DNA from: Roseimaritima multifibrata
GTDB lineage: Bacteria; Planctomycetota; Planctomycetia; Pirellulales; Pirellulaceae
Direction of reading: 5' to 3'
Assembly (NCBI RefSeq): GCF_007741495.1
Contig: NZ_CP036262.1
Coordinates: forward strand, 3,658,001-3,722,000
Length of the DNA: 64,000 nucleotides
The position numbers and the translations under genes are program-made. Of the stretch, positions 52,382 to 62,753 are shown in pieces (position 1 is the stretch's first letter; each line of letters starts with the position of its first letter). Under the pieces are notes generated by a model. That model made no database searches. It was not told where the DNA came from and saw only the letters and a list, made by a program, of their open reading frames with translations.

Positions 52382-53317
52382 ATGTCGCCCGTGCCTGAAA
52401 CATCGTCCCACTCATTGCCACTGGCGGGCGAAAGCCTGTCGCCTTCTGGATATGTCTATGTCCCGCCGGCGTCCGACGATCAGGAGAGCAATGAATCGGC
52501 AGAAACCCGCACGGCGGTCGGTCTCAAGCTTGAAAAGCCGAAAACGGGTGCGTATGTCGCCCCCCCGACGGTCGATGTTTGGGGGCTTCCTTTTGCACAG
52601 GTAACGCTCGATCAAACGCTTGAAAAAATCGATCAGATGATCACCGATCGAGAACCGCGGTACATCATCACGGCCAACTTGAACTATGCCATGTTGGCGG
52701 ATCAACAGTCGGACTTGTGGCGAATCAATCGTGACGCTGCGATGATCCTGGCGGATGGCCAGCCCATCGTTTGGCGCTCTCGAATTGAAATGAATGCGCT
52801 TCCTGAACGAGTCGCCGGCAGCGAACTGATCTATCGACTGGGCGAACGTTCGGCGGAGAAAGGCTGGGGAATCTACCTGCTTGGCGCCGCCCCTGGAGTC
52901 GCTCAGGCCTGCGCCAACGGTCTCGCTGAACTGTACCCTGGCTGCAAAATTGTCGGCGTCGAATCGCCACCGTTTCGCGAAGCGACCGCTGCGGAAGAAT
53001 CGGCCCAAATCGAACGGATCAAAGCGGCCAAACCTGACATTCTTTTGGTCGCGTTCGGGCAACCCAAGGGAGAGCTGTGGATCCATGAGCGACTGCACAA
53101 GTTAAACGTCCCGGTCAGTATTCAATTAGGCGCTTCCTTTGACTTTGTCGCAGGAAATGCGAAACGAGCTCCGGAAATCTGGCAGAAGTGTGGACTTGAA
53201 TGGGCGTATCGGATGGGACACGACCCCAAACGTTTGGTCCCTCGCTATGCTTCCAATATTTGGTTCTTAGCGAAATCGCTTTACCAAGATGCCATCGGTC
53301 GCCGCCGTTCGATGTAG
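52382..53317 (+). CDS. WecG/TagA/CpsF family glycosyltransferase
   Basis: A 311-residue GT26 enzyme. The catalytic domain (about 60-300) has VDVWGLPFAQVTLDQTLEKI, NLNYAMLADQ and ADGQPIVW (the acidic active site), then GIYLLGAAPGVAQACANGL, LVAFGQPKGELWI and LGASFDFVAGNAKRAPEIW. It transfers a UDP-N-acetyl-sugar (ManNAcA or ManNAc) to a lipid-linked acceptor in the making of surface polysaccharides. About 60 extra N-terminal residues are polar and unstructured. It starts from its own region, divergent from the sulfatase-fold gene; the ATG at 52382 is preferred over earlier in-frame starts that run into that gene. Confidence 0.9.
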   Translation: MSPVPETSSHSLPLAGESLSPSGYVYVPPASDDQESNESAETRTAVGLKLEKPKTGAYVAPPTVDVWGLPFAQVTLDQTLEKIDQMITDREPRYIITANLNYAMLADQQSDLWRINRDAAMILADGQPIVWRSRIEMNALPERVAGSELIYRLGERSAEKGWGIYLLGAAPGVAQACANGLAELYPGCKIVGVESPPFREATAAEESAQIERIKAAKPDILLVAFGQPKGELWIHERLHKLNVPVSIQLGASFDFVAGNAKRAPEIWQKCGLEWAYRMGHDPKRLVPRYASNIWFLAKSLYQDAIGRRRSM

Positions 53318-53485
53318 CGGATGGCATGGATCGCAGTAAACACGCATCGATCGGCAGGTGAATTGGGATGCAAGATCGCTTCCGCTATCAGCCGGATTCG
53401 ATTTGAAAGGCCGATGCGTGAACCTATCCGGGCAGTCGTTTTCTGCCAGGGGCAAAGGTTTCCCCTCAAGACGATGCCATGTTGG

Positions 53486-54379
53486 CTATTCGCCGTAGGG
53501 AATGTCTTGATCGTTCAGTTCGGCCAATGCATTGGCCGCTGCACGCTGTTCCGCTTCTTTCTTATTTCGTCCCCACGCCGGAACAAATTCTCGTTCTCCG
53601 ATCGCAGCGGAGACACGAAAGGTTTTACTATGGTCTGGGCCCGCTTCGGTAACCAGCCGATAGCAGGGGGTACTGGCAAGTTCTTTCTGAGCGAATTGTT
53701 GCAGCGTCGATTTGAAATTGCTTCCCTGGCCCGAGATGGCTTCCTGAAGCAGATCGGCCATCCATTCACGGATCAAATCCCGGGCGGTGTGCAGGTCGCT
53801 ATCAAGGTAGACCGCCGCGACAATCGATTCGAAAACATCGCTGCTTAGTGACCGTGGGAAACTGCGGTTGCGAACCACACCTTTGCCGACGATCAAACAT
53901 TCGTCCAAGCCGATTTGGCGAGCCGCCTGCCCGCAGGATTGTCGACTGACGACCGCCGATTTGATCTTGGTAAGTTCTCCCTCACTCGCTTCGGGGAACT
54001 CTTCAAATAACCACTGGCAGACGACCACCCCTAAAATCGCGTCGCCTAGAAACTCCAGGCGTTCGTTGCTCGCCAGCCGGGTCATCGCTCCAGAGGCGTG
54101 CGTTAACGCCTCAAGCAACAATTGGCGGTTCTCGAATTTGTAGCCGATTCGCTCTTCGCAGATCGCCATTTTCTCGAGGTGTTCATCACCGGTCCCCGCG
54201 TTTCCGACCGCTGACGTATCAACAATTTGATCGCGAGTAACACCCGACGGATCGTTAGCCGAACCGGAAGGAGAATCAGATTGCAGGGAAGGATCGGTAG
54301 TTGCCACGGAAAAGTTCGATACGATTTGAGCTCGATACGGATGGTGAATTTTCTGCTGCCGAGGGATCGAATCAGGCAA
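53486..54379 (-). CDS. rnc: Ribonuclease III
   Basis: A 297-residue endoribonuclease that cuts double-stranded RNA (rRNA precursors and mRNAs). The catalytic domain (about 70-215) has [16 protein letters not shown], and the metal acids E-x-x-x-x-x-D-A and [14 protein letters not shown]. The dsRNA-binding domain (about 225-290) runs [20 protein letters not shown] to [13 protein letters not shown]. An extra 68 residues at the N-terminus are polar and low-complexity ([15 protein letters not shown]...), so the true start may be internal, for example MAICEERIG at 54169. Divergent from metK. Confidence 0.93.
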   Translation of the reverse strand: MPDSIPRQQKIHHPYRAQIVSNFSVATTDPSLQSDSPSGSANDPSGVTRDQIVDTSAVGNAGTGDEHLEKMAICEERIGYKFENRQLLLEALTHASGAMTRLASNERLEFLGDAILGVVVCQWLFEEFPEASEGELTKIKSAVVSRQSCGQAARQIGLDECLIVGKGVVRNRSFPRSLSSDVFESIVAAVYLDSDLHTARDLIREWMADLLQEAISGQGSNFKSTLQQFAQKELASTPCYRLVTEAGPDHSKTFRVSAAIGEREFVPAWGRNKKEAEQRAAANALAELNDQDIPYGE

Positions 54380-54581
54380 GCAACGCGACCGGAATGAAAA
54401 TCGGCGAGTTCCAAGCCAAATCCGATTGCGCCACTATAGCGTTTTCTGCTCCATAACGTTAGTGTTTCTCTCTAGAAAACCCAATCGGTACGGGAAAGGT
54501 TTGTCGTTTCTTCGTTCGATAGTGGTTCCATCCTCCAATTGTAAATATCTAAAAACCAGTTTACGGCGGGAATTTATAGCG

Positions 54582-55763
54582 ATGTCCGAACAGCACAATT
54601 ATCTTTTTACTAGTGAATCGGTCAGCATGGGCCACCCTGACAAGTTGGCCGACAGGATCAGCGATGGGGTTCTGGATGCACTGCTAGAACAAGATCCCTA
54701 TAGCCGCGTCGCCTGCGAAACCATGGTCACGACCGGGATCGCGATTATCGCCGGTGAAATCAGCACCAAGGCGAACGTCAATTACTCACAGATTGTTCGC
54801 GACGTGATCAATGACGTTGGCTACACCGACGACCAAATGGGAATCTGTGGCGACACCTGTGCCGTTATGGTCAGCCTAGACGCCCAAAGCCCCGATATCG
54901 CGCAAGGCGTTGACGCCTCGGATAACAAGGATGTTGGCGCTGGTGACCAAGGGCTGATGTTCGGTTTTGCTTGCAAAGACACTCCGGAACTGATGCCACT
55001 GCCGATCGCGCTTTCCCATCGGATCATCAACCGGATCACCGAAGCGCGAAAGAACAACGAAGTCTCTTGGCTGCGCCCCGACAGTAAGGCTCAGGTAACG
55101 GTCGAATACCAGGGCAACGAACCGGTCCGAATCGATACCGTGGTCGTTAGCACTCAGCACGCTCCCGACGTCGACAATGACACGATCCGTAAATTCGTCA
55201 TCGAAAACGTGATCCTGCCTTCGCTGCCTAAGCAACTGGTCAAGGATGATATTAAATACCACATCAATCCGACCGGCAAATTTGTCATCGGTGGCCCTCA
55301 CGGCGACTGTGGACTGACGGGACGAAAAATCATCGTCGACACCTACGGCGGTTGGGGCCGGCACGGTGGCGGAGCATTCAGCGGAAAAGACGCTACCAAG
55401 GTCGACCGAAGTGCCGCCTACATGGCTCGATATATCGCCAAGAACATCGTCGCTGGTGGGCTTGCCGAACGCTGCGAAGTCCAGTTGGCTTACGCAATCG
55501 GCGTTTCAGAACCTGTCAGCGTGCATGTCGATACTTTGGGAACCGGCAACATTGCGGACAGCAAACTATGTGCTCTGGTACGAGAGCACTTCCCGTTGAC
55601 TCCCGCTGGCATTATCGACCATCTGGAACTGCGCCGTCCGATCTTCAAAGCGACCACTTCGGGTGGGCATTTTGGACGATCCGAACCTGAATTCACTTGG
55701 GAAAAAACCGACAAAGCGGAAACGCTCGCAAAGGCCGCAGACCTCGCGGCTCAGTCGGTTTAA
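54582..55763 (+). CDS. metK: S-adenosylmethionine synthetase
   Basis: A 393-residue enzyme that makes SAM from methionine and ATP. It opens [22 protein letters not shown] (methionine/ATP site), has [12 protein letters not shown], and later [22 protein letters not shown] and [19 protein letters not shown], all family hallmarks. Normal length. The ATG at 54582 follows GGCGGG; the in-frame extension to 54426 is not conserved in character. I see no SAM riboswitch in the 150-base leader. An intrinsic terminator follows the stop. Confidence 0.97.
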   Translation: MSEQHNYLFTSESVSMGHPDKLADRISDGVLDALLEQDPYSRVACETMVTTGIAIIAGEISTKANVNYSQIVRDVINDVGYTDDQMGICGDTCAVMVSLDAQSPDIAQGVDASDNKDVGAGDQGLMFGFACKDTPELMPLPIALSHRIINRITEARKNNEVSWLRPDSKAQVTVEYQGNEPVRIDTVVVSTQHAPDVDNDTIRKFVIENVILPSLPKQLVKDDIKYHINPTGKFVIGGPHGDCGLTGRKIIVDTYGGWGRHGGGAFSGKDATKVDRSAAYMARYIAKNIVAGGLAERCEVQLAYAIGVSEPVSVHVDTLGTGNIADSKLCALVREHFPLTPAGIIDHLELRRPIFKATTSGGHFGRSEPEFTWEKTDKAETLAKAADLAAQSV

Positions 55764-55779
55764 GTAAACGATCGATCGG

Positions 55780-55818
55780 GCTCGCCGCCAACCGCTTGGA
55801 GGGCGGCGAGCTTTTTTT
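55780..55818 (+). terminator. Intrinsic terminator after metK
   Basis: A 10-bp stem GCTCGCCGCC with GGCGGCGAGC, loop of 12 bases, followed at once by TTTTTTT. Separates metK from the metallophosphoesterase gene, whose ATG is 26 bases downstream. Confidence 0.93.
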
Positions 55819-55844
55819 ATAGCCCGTTCGCGGAGAGTACAGGA

Positions 55845-56684
55845 ATGCGTGTTGCCTGGCTGACGGATCTGCATCTAGACCACGCCACCGATTCTCAGCG
55901 AGACGCCCTCTACGCGGAATGCCAAGCATCCACCGCCGATGGTTTCCTGATTACCGGCGATATCGCGACCGGCCCACTCGTTTGCGATTGCTTGCGTGAA
56001 TTAGGTGATGTCTGCGACCGCCCGCTCTACTTTGTGCTGGGCAACCACGACTTCTACAACAGTCGCATCGATCGAATCCGACGCGAAGTTTCCGACCTTT
56101 GCGGAATCCAAACAAACCTCCATTATCTGACCGACCAGTTCAGCACCGCCCTTTCCGAGAACGTCGGATTGGTTGGCGAAGATGGCTGGGGGGACGGAAC
56201 CGAAGGTGATTATGAAAATTCATCGGTACGTCTGTCCGATTTTGCTTTGATCGAAGACTTTGCAGAACAAAATCCGGAACAGTGGAAAAACCACCTCCGG
56301 GCTTTAGGGGCTGAATCAGAAGACCGTTTGCGTCCCAAATTGCAGAAGGCATTGGAACGATTTGCGACCGTCGTGGTGGCGACTCACGTTCCTCCTTATC
56401 GCGAAGCCTGTTGGTACGAGGGGCACACGACGGATGACAACTGGGCACCATTTTTCGTCTGCGGCCAAATGGGAAATTTATTGACTGAGATGGCATTGGA
56501 ACACCCCGCCCGCCGAATCGTGGTCTTCTGTGGTCACACCCATCATCCTGGTACGGCTTCGATGGCGGATAATCTAACGGTCGTCACCGGGGGCGCTCAC
56601 TACGGAGCCCCAGGAATCACCGGGATCCTTGAGATTGGTTCTGCCGAATGCCTGTGGAGAGTGAACGGATGCCAACCGCTTTAA
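55845..56684 (+). CDS. Calcineurin-like metallophosphoesterase
   Basis: A 279-residue phosphoesterase. The five metal motifs are D-L-H-L-D-H (residues 8-13), GDIATG, LGNHDFYNS, THVPPYREACW and GHTHHPG. The opening MRVAWLTDLHLDH shows no signal, so it is cytosolic. The family cleaves phosphomonoesters or diesters; the substrate is unclear. GGAGAG precedes the start by eight bases. Its last 16 bases overlap the gmd start, so gmd translation is coupled; nucleotide-sugar chemistry is a possible context. Confidence 0.88.
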   Translation: MRVAWLTDLHLDHATDSQRDALYAECQASTADGFLITGDIATGPLVCDCLRELGDVCDRPLYFVLGNHDFYNSRIDRIRREVSDLCGIQTNLHYLTDQFSTALSENVGLVGEDGWGDGTEGDYENSSVRLSDFALIEDFAEQNPEQWKNHLRALGAESEDRLRPKLQKALERFATVVVATHVPPYREACWYEGHTTDDNWAPFFVCGQMGNLLTEMALEHPARRIVVFCGHTHHPGTASMADNLTVVTGGAHYGAPGITGILEIGSAECLWRVNGCQPL

Positions 56685-57649
56685 TTACTGGGATCACCGG
56701 ACAGGATGGAAGCTATCTGACAGAACTGTTGCTTGAAAAAGGTTATCAAGTCCACGGGCTTGTCCGCCGTCAAAGCAGCACCAAACGGCTGCGTCTGGAT
56801 CATCTGTATGTCAACCACGACATCTACGAACAACAGCTGTTTCTCCACTACGCGGACCTGAATGATCCGACAACGATGCGCCGCGTGCTGACGGCGGTTC
56901 AGCCCGATGAACTGTATCACCTGGCCGGTCAAAGCCATGTTGGGGCGAGTTTCGAAATTCCCGAATCAACGTGCCAAACGACCGCGATGGGGACCTTGCG
57001 GCTGCTAGAGATGATTCGGGACCTCCCACAGCGTCCGCGTATCGTGCAGGCAAGCAGCAGCGAGATTTTTGGTTCGCCCACAGCCTTCCCGCAAAATGAA
57101 CAAACGACGCAGCGGCCCGTGACTCCCTACGGTGTGGCGAAAACGTTTGCGACCAATATGGTGCGAGTCTATCGAGAATCGTTCGATTTTTTCGCCTGCA
57201 ACGCGATCTGCTACAACCACGAATCCCCACGCCGTGGGGAGAGTTTTGTGACCCGAAAAATATCACGCGGAGTCGCCGCGATCGCTCGCGGCGAACAAAC
57301 GCATTTGACTTTGGGAAACCTGGACATCTACCGCGATTGGGGCTACGCCCCGGAATACGTCCAGGGGATGTGGCAAATGCTGCAACATGATCGACCGGAC
57401 GACTATGTTCTGGCCACCGGACAGTCTTGTTCGTTAAAAGACTTCCTCAAGGCAGCGTTTGAAGTGATTGATCGTCCGTACGAACCGTACATCAAAACCG
57501 ACCCGCGGTTCGTGCGTCCGGCCGAGGTCCATCGTTTGGTCGGCGATTCCAGCAAAGCTGAAGCGACCCTTGGCTGGAAGAGCCAGACGTCGCTACAGCA
57601 GCTTGCCAGGATCATGGTCGAACACGACCTTCAGCACCCAAGCGTCTAA
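56669..57649 (+). CDS. gmd: GDP-mannose 4,6-dehydratase
   Basis: A 326-residue short-chain dehydrogenase that converts GDP-mannose to GDP-4-keto-6-deoxymannose, the step to GDP-fucose or GDP-rhamnose. TALITGITGQDGSYLTELLL binds NADP, ASSSEIFG holds the catalytic Ser (usually Thr), and YGVAK the Tyr/Lys pair. NHESPRRGESFVTRKI and LGNLDIYRDWGYAPEYV are GMD-specific. The ATG at 56669 follows GGAGAG; an in-frame ATG at 56648 is an alternative. It overlaps the metallophosphoesterase gene and ends convergently with the isomerase, overlapping its stop by four bases. No fcl (GDP-fucose synthase) is nearby. Confidence 0.92.
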   Translation: MPTALITGITGQDGSYLTELLLEKGYQVHGLVRRQSSTKRLRLDHLYVNHDIYEQQLFLHYADLNDPTTMRRVLTAVQPDELYHLAGQSHVGASFEIPESTCQTTAMGTLRLLEMIRDLPQRPRIVQASSSEIFGSPTAFPQNEQTTQRPVTPYGVAKTFATNMVRVYRESFDFFACNAICYNHESPRRGESFVTRKISRGVAAIARGEQTHLTLGNLDIYRDWGYAPEYVQGMWQMLQHDRPDDYVLATGQSCSLKDFLKAAFEVIDRPYEPYIKTDPRFVRPAEVHRLVGDSSKAEATLGWKSQTSLQQLARIMVEHDLQHPSV

Positions 57650-58524
57650 GACAACTGGTCCCACAGGACTTTGTTCTCGTGCATCGAAGCAATAATGTCT
57701 TTGGGAACGCTACCTTCTTCGATCAGGGTCCATCCTGAGAAATCCGATTTCTTCAACAGCGCGAAGAGTTCCTTCCAGGGGTAGGTGGTGGTTCGCAGGT
57801 CATGGATATGCAAGATTCCGATTTTGTCTTGCACCAGTTCAAAGTTGGACTGCAGGCCCTTCCCGTTCATATCGGAAGCATTGCAATTCCAACAGACAAC
57901 CGCATTGGGATGGTCGGCGATTTCCATCATTTTGTGAATCATCGGCAACTCAGCCGATCCATCACGCCCATGAACTTCGACGCGAATCACCACGCCGTGT
58001 TCGGCACCAAATTCAGCCACCTCGCGTAGCGATTCTCCGATCTGGGTTAACGTCTTTTCAACGGGAACCTGTTTCGGCAATCCATTGGGGCGGACCTTGA
58101 CTCCCTCGCCGCCGACGTCATGACAAAGTTTGATGAAGGCTTTGGTTTCTTCAATGTTCTTGCGAACGGTGGCAGGATCCGGCGAATGATACTCACACGC
58201 GCTCCCCAGCCCAACCAATTCAACGCTCGAATCCGCAAACCTTTGGGCAACCTCTTTTCGTTCCTGAGGCGATAGCGAAATTTCAACGCCATGCTTATGG
58301 GTACTGCGAAGTTCGACTCCGCCGAACTTGGTCTGTTCGCAGTTTTTAATGACCGCTGGCAGATCCCAGTCCTTCCCCCAGTTATAGGTGACCAGCCCCA
58401 ATTTCATCTTCGTCGACTTGGAAGCGTCTTCAGCGGAGAGTGCATGATTTCGCAGGGGTAAACCGTAAGCTAACCCAGCGGCCATAGCCGATGCGGTCAG
58501 GAATTTTCGACGTTGAAGAGCCAT
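57646..58524 (-). CDS. Tat-exported sugar isomerase/epimerase (xylose isomerase-like)
   Basis: A 292-residue TIM-barrel protein of the AP endonuclease 2/xylose isomerase-like family. The N-terminus QRRKFLTASAMAAG is a Tat signal, followed by a mature start KLGLVTYNWGKDWDLP. The metal residues appear in GGVELRS, VIRVEVHG, AVVCWNCNASD and ILHIHDLR. The family isomerises or epimerises hexoses; export by Tat in planctomycetes is common, and the substrate unknown. Divergent from the TIM-barrel protein at 58642. Confidence 0.87.
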   Translation of the reverse strand: MALQRRKFLTASAMAAGLAYGLPLRNHALSAEDASKSTKMKLGLVTYNWGKDWDLPAVIKNCEQTKFGGVELRSTHKHGVEISLSPQERKEVAQRFADSSVELVGLGSACEYHSPDPATVRKNIEETKAFIKLCHDVGGEGVKVRPNGLPKQVPVEKTLTQIGESLREVAEFGAEHGVVIRVEVHGRDGSAELPMIHKMMEIADHPNAVVCWNCNASDMNGKGLQSNFELVQDKIGILHIHDLRTTTYPWKELFALLKKSDFSGWTLIEEGSVPKDIIASMHENKVLWDQLS

Positions 58525-58641
58525 AATAAACCTTGAGAGGAACGACGTGCGATATAGTTTGATTGGTTTAGATGCAACGACTGCCGCGGATTTTCTTCTG
58601 TAGCAAAGCAGCCTACGTCCATTTTATCAGGATTCTTCCCG

Positions 58642-60033
58642 ATGTTCAGAAGCCTCAATATTCTTTTGTGCTTTTCGTATTTGGCCCTCTTGGTCCCTGC
58701 GTCCGTCGTCCATGGGGAGGATCGCATTCACCCAAGCAGTCGCAACCCCTTCTACTGGGAATACAAAGGGGAGAACGTTCTTCTAGTCGGCGGATCGGTC
58801 GAAGATAATTTGTTTCAGATCCCCGATCTCCAATCACATCTAGACGAGATAAAATCGGTCGGAGCGAACTATATTCGCAACACCATGAGTGACCGACATG
58901 ACGAGGGATACGAGGTCTATCCTTACGCACAAGGGAAGAATGGGAAGTACGATCTTGAAAGCTGGAACGAAGAGTATTGGACACGCTTCGAAAACATGCT
59001 GAAGTGGACGGCCGAGCGGGACATCATCGTGCAAATCGAGCTTTGGGATCGGTTCGATTACTCCACTAAATACTGGCCGCCAAACCCGTACAATCCCGTC
59101 AACAATGTGAACTACAACGAAGCTGAATCAGGTTTGGCAAAGGTTTATCCGCGTCACCCAGGGACCAACGAACAGCCCTTCTTTTTCACGACGCCCAAAC
59201 AACGGGACAACAATGTCGTTTTAAAATACCAGAGGAAGTTTGTGGATAAGATCCTTAGCCACACGCTGAAATACGGACACGTGTTGTACTGCATTGACAA
59301 CGAAACAAATGGTGAGGAAGCCTGGTCAACGTACTGGGCCGAATACATCCGCGCCGCAGCCGCACAGGCAGATCGCTCGGTCTGTATCACCGAAATGTGG
59401 GACGACTGGAATTTGTCTGGGCCCCACCATCAGCGAACCATCGCTCATCCCGAACGATATGACTTCATCGATGTCTCTCAGAACAATCATCAGAAAGGGC
59501 AAAAGCACTGGGACAATTTCCAATCGTTACGGAGCACGCTCCTCAAACAGCCTCGCCCAATCAACACGGTAAAGACGTACGGGGCTGACAACAACAAATT
59601 CGGGCACACAAGCCAAGACGGTGTCAGTCGATTATGGAGACACATCGTAGGGGGCGCCGCATCCGCAAGATTTCACCGCCCCGATTCGGGGCTGGGATTA
59701 AGTGATCCAGCGAAGGGGGCGATCAAGGCTTGTCGCAAACTGGAAACGTTGGTCGCGCTGTGGGATCTGACCCCGGGGAACCAGAAACTGAGCAATCGCG
59801 GCGAAGACGAAGCCTATTTGGCTGCACAAGGCGACAAGGTCTTCGTCGTCTACTTCCCGCAAGGCGGATCCGTCGACCTAGCCGTAGCGAATCCTGACCG
59901 AACCTGGACCATCAAATGGATCAACATCGACACGGGTGAATGGGGACCAACGGACAAGCAAAACACCAAAGGCCGGGCGGAGGTAAGTCTTAAAGCCCCC
60001 GGAAAAGGGAATTGGTGTGCGGTAGTGAAGTGA
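58642..60033 (+). CDS. Secreted TIM-barrel glycoside hydrolase-like protein
   Basis: A 463-residue exported protein (signal peptide of about 25 residues, ending HGED). The barrel (about 50-370) shows clan GH-A features: NYIRNTMSDR, IIVQIELWDRFDY, VLYCIDNETNGEEAW with the N-E acid/base near 218, and CITEMWDDW. The last 90 residues (from about 375) form a beta-sandwich (VDLAVANPDRTWTIKWINID), like the collagen-binding-type domain found after such barrels. Which glycan it cleaves is unknown. A good intrinsic terminator follows. Confidence 0.78.
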   Translation: MFRSLNILLCFSYLALLVPASVVHGEDRIHPSSRNPFYWEYKGENVLLVGGSVEDNLFQIPDLQSHLDEIKSVGANYIRNTMSDRHDEGYEVYPYAQGKNGKYDLESWNEEYWTRFENMLKWTAERDIIVQIELWDRFDYSTKYWPPNPYNPVNNVNYNEAESGLAKVYPRHPGTNEQPFFFTTPKQRDNNVVLKYQRKFVDKILSHTLKYGHVLYCIDNETNGEEAWSTYWAEYIRAAAAQADRSVCITEMWDDWNLSGPHHQRTIAHPERYDFIDVSQNNHQKGQKHWDNFQSLRSTLLKQPRPINTVKTYGADNNKFGHTSQDGVSRLWRHIVGGAASARFHRPDSGLGLSDPAKGAIKACRKLETLVALWDLTPGNQKLSNRGEDEAYLAAQGDKVFVVYFPQGGSVDLAVANPDRTWTIKWINIDTGEWGPTDKQNTKGRAEVSLKAPGKGNWCAVVK

Positions 60034-60094
60034 TCGCTGAAATTTAGTCGCCGGAATTCAGTAGGCGTACATCGGTGCACAGATTCGTCAGATG

Positions 60095-60122
60095 CACTCG
60101 GCCTGCAAGCCGAGTGTTTTTT
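60095..60122 (+). terminator. Intrinsic terminator
   Basis: CACTCGGC and GCCGAGTG arms around a 6-base loop, then TTTTTT. It lies 61 bases past the stop of the TIM-barrel gene on the plus strand. Confidence 0.88.
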
Positions 60123-60301
60123 GATGGGGGCGGCGCAAACGTCTTTTTGCTGCCTTGCCCTCCATGGAGTCTGCGTCACTGCGAATACAGGGAGTGGATA
60201 TCGGCCGGCAAACGTCTGGCGATACCCACGCGACTCGGCAACGTTGGGCATTCGGCTTTGAGAAATGCCATAACATTTCATCACGCTTCATAGGACTTTC
60301 C

Positions 60302-61399
60302 CTAAGGCGTTTCCAGCACTTCTTTTCCCAGACGTTTGAATTCGTCCAACCACGACGCCGTTAATGCTTCTGCCATCGTCGGCTTTTCCGATGCTTTCAA
60401 TTCTTCGCTGCTGGCTCCCCAGTAAAAACTGATCCAACCATCGCAGAACGGACGCGATTCGTTGACAAACTGTGTTAGCTCTTCCTGGCCACATCCAAGC
60501 GGAAACATCTCTTCGACAACCAGTGGTTTTCCGACGTCGTAAGCCTTGAGGGCTTTGATCGCTTCGTCGACTTTTCCCTTTTTGGGATAGAAGTGTACCG
60601 CAGCAAAATCAAGACGGTCCGAAATCGGAGGTGCGTGGAATAGCGGCTTGCCACCGCCGAATACGAACACCCACGGGATGACACCAATCGTGACCATGTG
60701 ATCCGGGTCCTCGCTACGAATGGCATCGACCATCTGACCAACCCAAGCCTCCGCAACTTGTTGGCGAGTCCGACCCTTTGTCTCAAGTGCAATGCGTTGC
60801 ACGAAGAACTTGCCTGCCAGTTCGCCCCCCAGCCACTCGGTCGCCGGATCTTTTCCAGGCAGGATAGGTTCGTTCATTAGGTCATAACAAAAGACGGCGG
60901 GGCTATCCTTGCAAGTCTTCGCGATCGCCTTCCAAAAGACCGCTTGGGATTTCCAGCGACCTTCCTCGGAGAGTGCGTCGAACCAAGGGGGGATGTTCTT
61001 TTTGTGATAACAGGCCAACCCGGTGATATCCAAGTACAACTCGTTCTCTTCGGCCAACTGAAGCAACTTTTTTAATTGATCTAGGGCTGCTTGGTTTGGC
61101 CGATCGGCGGCATCTAGAAACTTACCAACTTGCAGGTGCACACGAACACAATTGGCACCGAGTGATTTGATTTCAGCAAAATCCTCGACCACCGTATCCC
61201 ATTCGTCGATCCAGTACTCATCCAATAGGCGTCCACTTCGGTCGTGATCATAGTTCACTCCCCAAACAACAAACGGATCCCCTGATTCTTTTCGGATAAA
61301 CTGCTTTCCATCGGGACTGACGCCAATCGGTTCCAAGCCCCACAGCGGATTCGCCAAAGCCAGCGAACAAGCGACCACTACCCATTTTGAGAACAACAT
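60302..61399 (-). CDS. Secreted GH5-like cellulase-family protein
   Basis: A 365-residue exported glycosidase with a signal peptide of about 21 residues. The barrel has the GH5 motifs NCVRVHLQVG, DLMNEPILPG (acid/base Glu near 175), FAAVHFYPKKGKVDEAI and VVEEMFPLG (nucleophile Glu near 297). It should hydrolyse beta-linked glucan, mannan or a related polymer. It is convergent with the TIM-barrel protein at 58642, and the two sit on either side of a terminator-bearing spacer. Divergent from the MoxR operon. Confidence 0.88.
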   Translation of the reverse strand: MLFSKWVVVACSLALANPLWGLEPIGVSPDGKQFIRKESGDPFVVWGVNYDHDRSGRLLDEYWIDEWDTVVEDFAEIKSLGANCVRVHLQVGKFLDAADRPNQAALDQLKKLLQLAEENELYLDITGLACYHKKNIPPWFDALSEEGRWKSQAVFWKAIAKTCKDSPAVFCYDLMNEPILPGKDPATEWLGGELAGKFFVQRIALETKGRTRQQVAEAWVGQMVDAIRSEDPDHMVTIGVIPWVFVFGGGKPLFHAPPISDRLDFAAVHFYPKKGKVDEAIKALKAYDVGKPLVVEEMFPLGCGQEELTQFVNESRPFCDGWISFYWGASSEELKASEKPTMAEALTASWLDEFKRLGKEVLETP

Positions 61400-61715
61400 G
61401 GATTCAAAGCCTCGAACTAAAGAACGTGGAAATCGAACGATACAATCTTAGACTTCGCAGCTGATTTATGAGTACTTGTGCCTGCTATTCCCCGTTGAAG
61501 TGACGGTAATCTTCTGTGGACTGGAAGCGTGCCTCGCCGATCAGAAAATTGCGTTTTACGAATATAACACTATCTTAGAGACTTAGACGGGTCCTCGCCC
61601 ATCCGCGTTCTTCTCCATTGTTACGATTATCGGACATCGCTATCGCTCACACGCTTTATCGCACCGATGATTCTTGTTTGCCATCCTCTCTTGCACGTTC
61701 TGTTTGGACTTCCTA
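61400..61715. other. Divergent spacer upstream of moxR
   Basis: A 316-base region between the GH5-like gene and the MoxR gene; no gene. The MoxR frame is open upstream to 61674, but the extension is not protein-like. The promoter of the MoxR operon must lie here. Confidence 0.45.
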
Positions 61716-62744
61716 ATGCCAGAAACGCCGGATTCATTGCCTTTGGACGATCGCGAACGTGCAGCTCGCCTCGTTCAAGTTTGCGATAACATTCGCCATC
61801 AGGTTAGCCAGATCGTGGTCGGCCAAGAGGAAGTGGTTGAGCAACTTGTCATCGCGATTCTGGCGAGAGGGCATTGTTTGCTGGAAGGTGTCCCGGGACT
61901 GGCCAAAACGTTGATGGTCCGATCCTTGGCGGAATCGATGAACCTCTCTTTTCATCGCATTCAATTTACGCCTGACCTGATGCCCGCCGACATCACCGGG
62001 ACCGACATCATCCAAGAGAATCGCGATACCGGGCACCGTGACCTTGTGTTCGAAAAAGGCCCGATCTTCACTCAGATGCTGTTGGCCGACGAAATCAACC
62101 GAACGCCTCCGAAGACTCAAGCCGCTCTGCTAGAAGCGATGCAAGAGCATGAGGTGACCGTGGGGGGAACAACCTATCGGTTGCAGGAACCGTTCTTCGT
62201 GCTTGCCACGCAGAACCCGATTGAGCAGGAGGGTACTTACCCGCTTCCCGAAGCCCAACGCGACCGTTTTCTTTTCAACGTGATCGTTGACTATCCAAAC
62301 CGAGATCAAGAGGGGGAGATCATCGACCGGACCACGTCGACGGCATCCGCGAAGATCGAATCGGTCGTTAGCGGCGAAGAAATCGTTGCTTGCCAACAAA
62401 CGGTTCGGCTTGTACCGTTGCCGAGCCATGTCAAAGATTTCGTGCTCGATTTGGTGCGGTCGGCGCGCCCCAAAGACCCCGCAACCGCGTCGTGGGTTCG
62501 CGACATGATCGACTGGGGCCCAGGTCCTCGCGCCTGTCAACAGTTGGTCCTCGCAGCGAAAGCACGCGCCCTCCTGAAAGGGCGGCACCACGTCACACTT
62601 GATGACGTGCAAACGCTTGCCTTTCCTGTCCTGCGTCATCGAATTGTTCCGACCTTTAATGCGGAGGCCGAAGGCGTCAGTGTCGACGAACTGATTCAGC
62701 GATTGATCAAAGAAATCCCAGTTCGTTCCAAACAATTACTGTAA
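61716..62744 (+). CDS. MoxR-family AAA+ ATPase
   Basis: A 342-residue AAA+ chaperone-like ATPase. Walker A is GVPGLAKT (about residues 67-74), Walker [10 protein letters not shown] (about 125), and sensor 1 [25 protein letters not shown] includes the family signature. It works with the following DUF58 and VWA proteins in folding or activating envelope enzymes. Gene order MoxR-DUF58-BatA is the common one. The ATG at 61716 begins [15 protein letters not shown]. Nine bases separate it from the DUF58 gene. Confidence 0.93.
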   Translation: MPETPDSLPLDDRERAARLVQVCDNIRHQVSQIVVGQEEVVEQLVIAILARGHCLLEGVPGLAKTLMVRSLAESMNLSFHRIQFTPDLMPADITGTDIIQENRDTGHRDLVFEKGPIFTQMLLADEINRTPPKTQAALLEAMQEHEVTVGGTTYRLQEPFFVLATQNPIEQEGTYPLPEAQRDRFLFNVIVDYPNRDQEGEIIDRTTSTASAKIESVVSGEEIVACQQTVRLVPLPSHVKDFVLDLVRSARPKDPATASWVRDMIDWGPGPRACQQLVLAAKARALLKGRHHVTLDDVQTLAFPVLRHRIVPTFNAEAEGVSVDELIQRLIKEIPVRSKQLL

Positions 62745-62753
62745 GGCACCTCC

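Noticed and set aside
54430-54581. Possible SAM riboswitch before metK
   Set aside because: The 150-base leader does not show the conserved core of the SAM riboswitch classes that I can recognise by eye.
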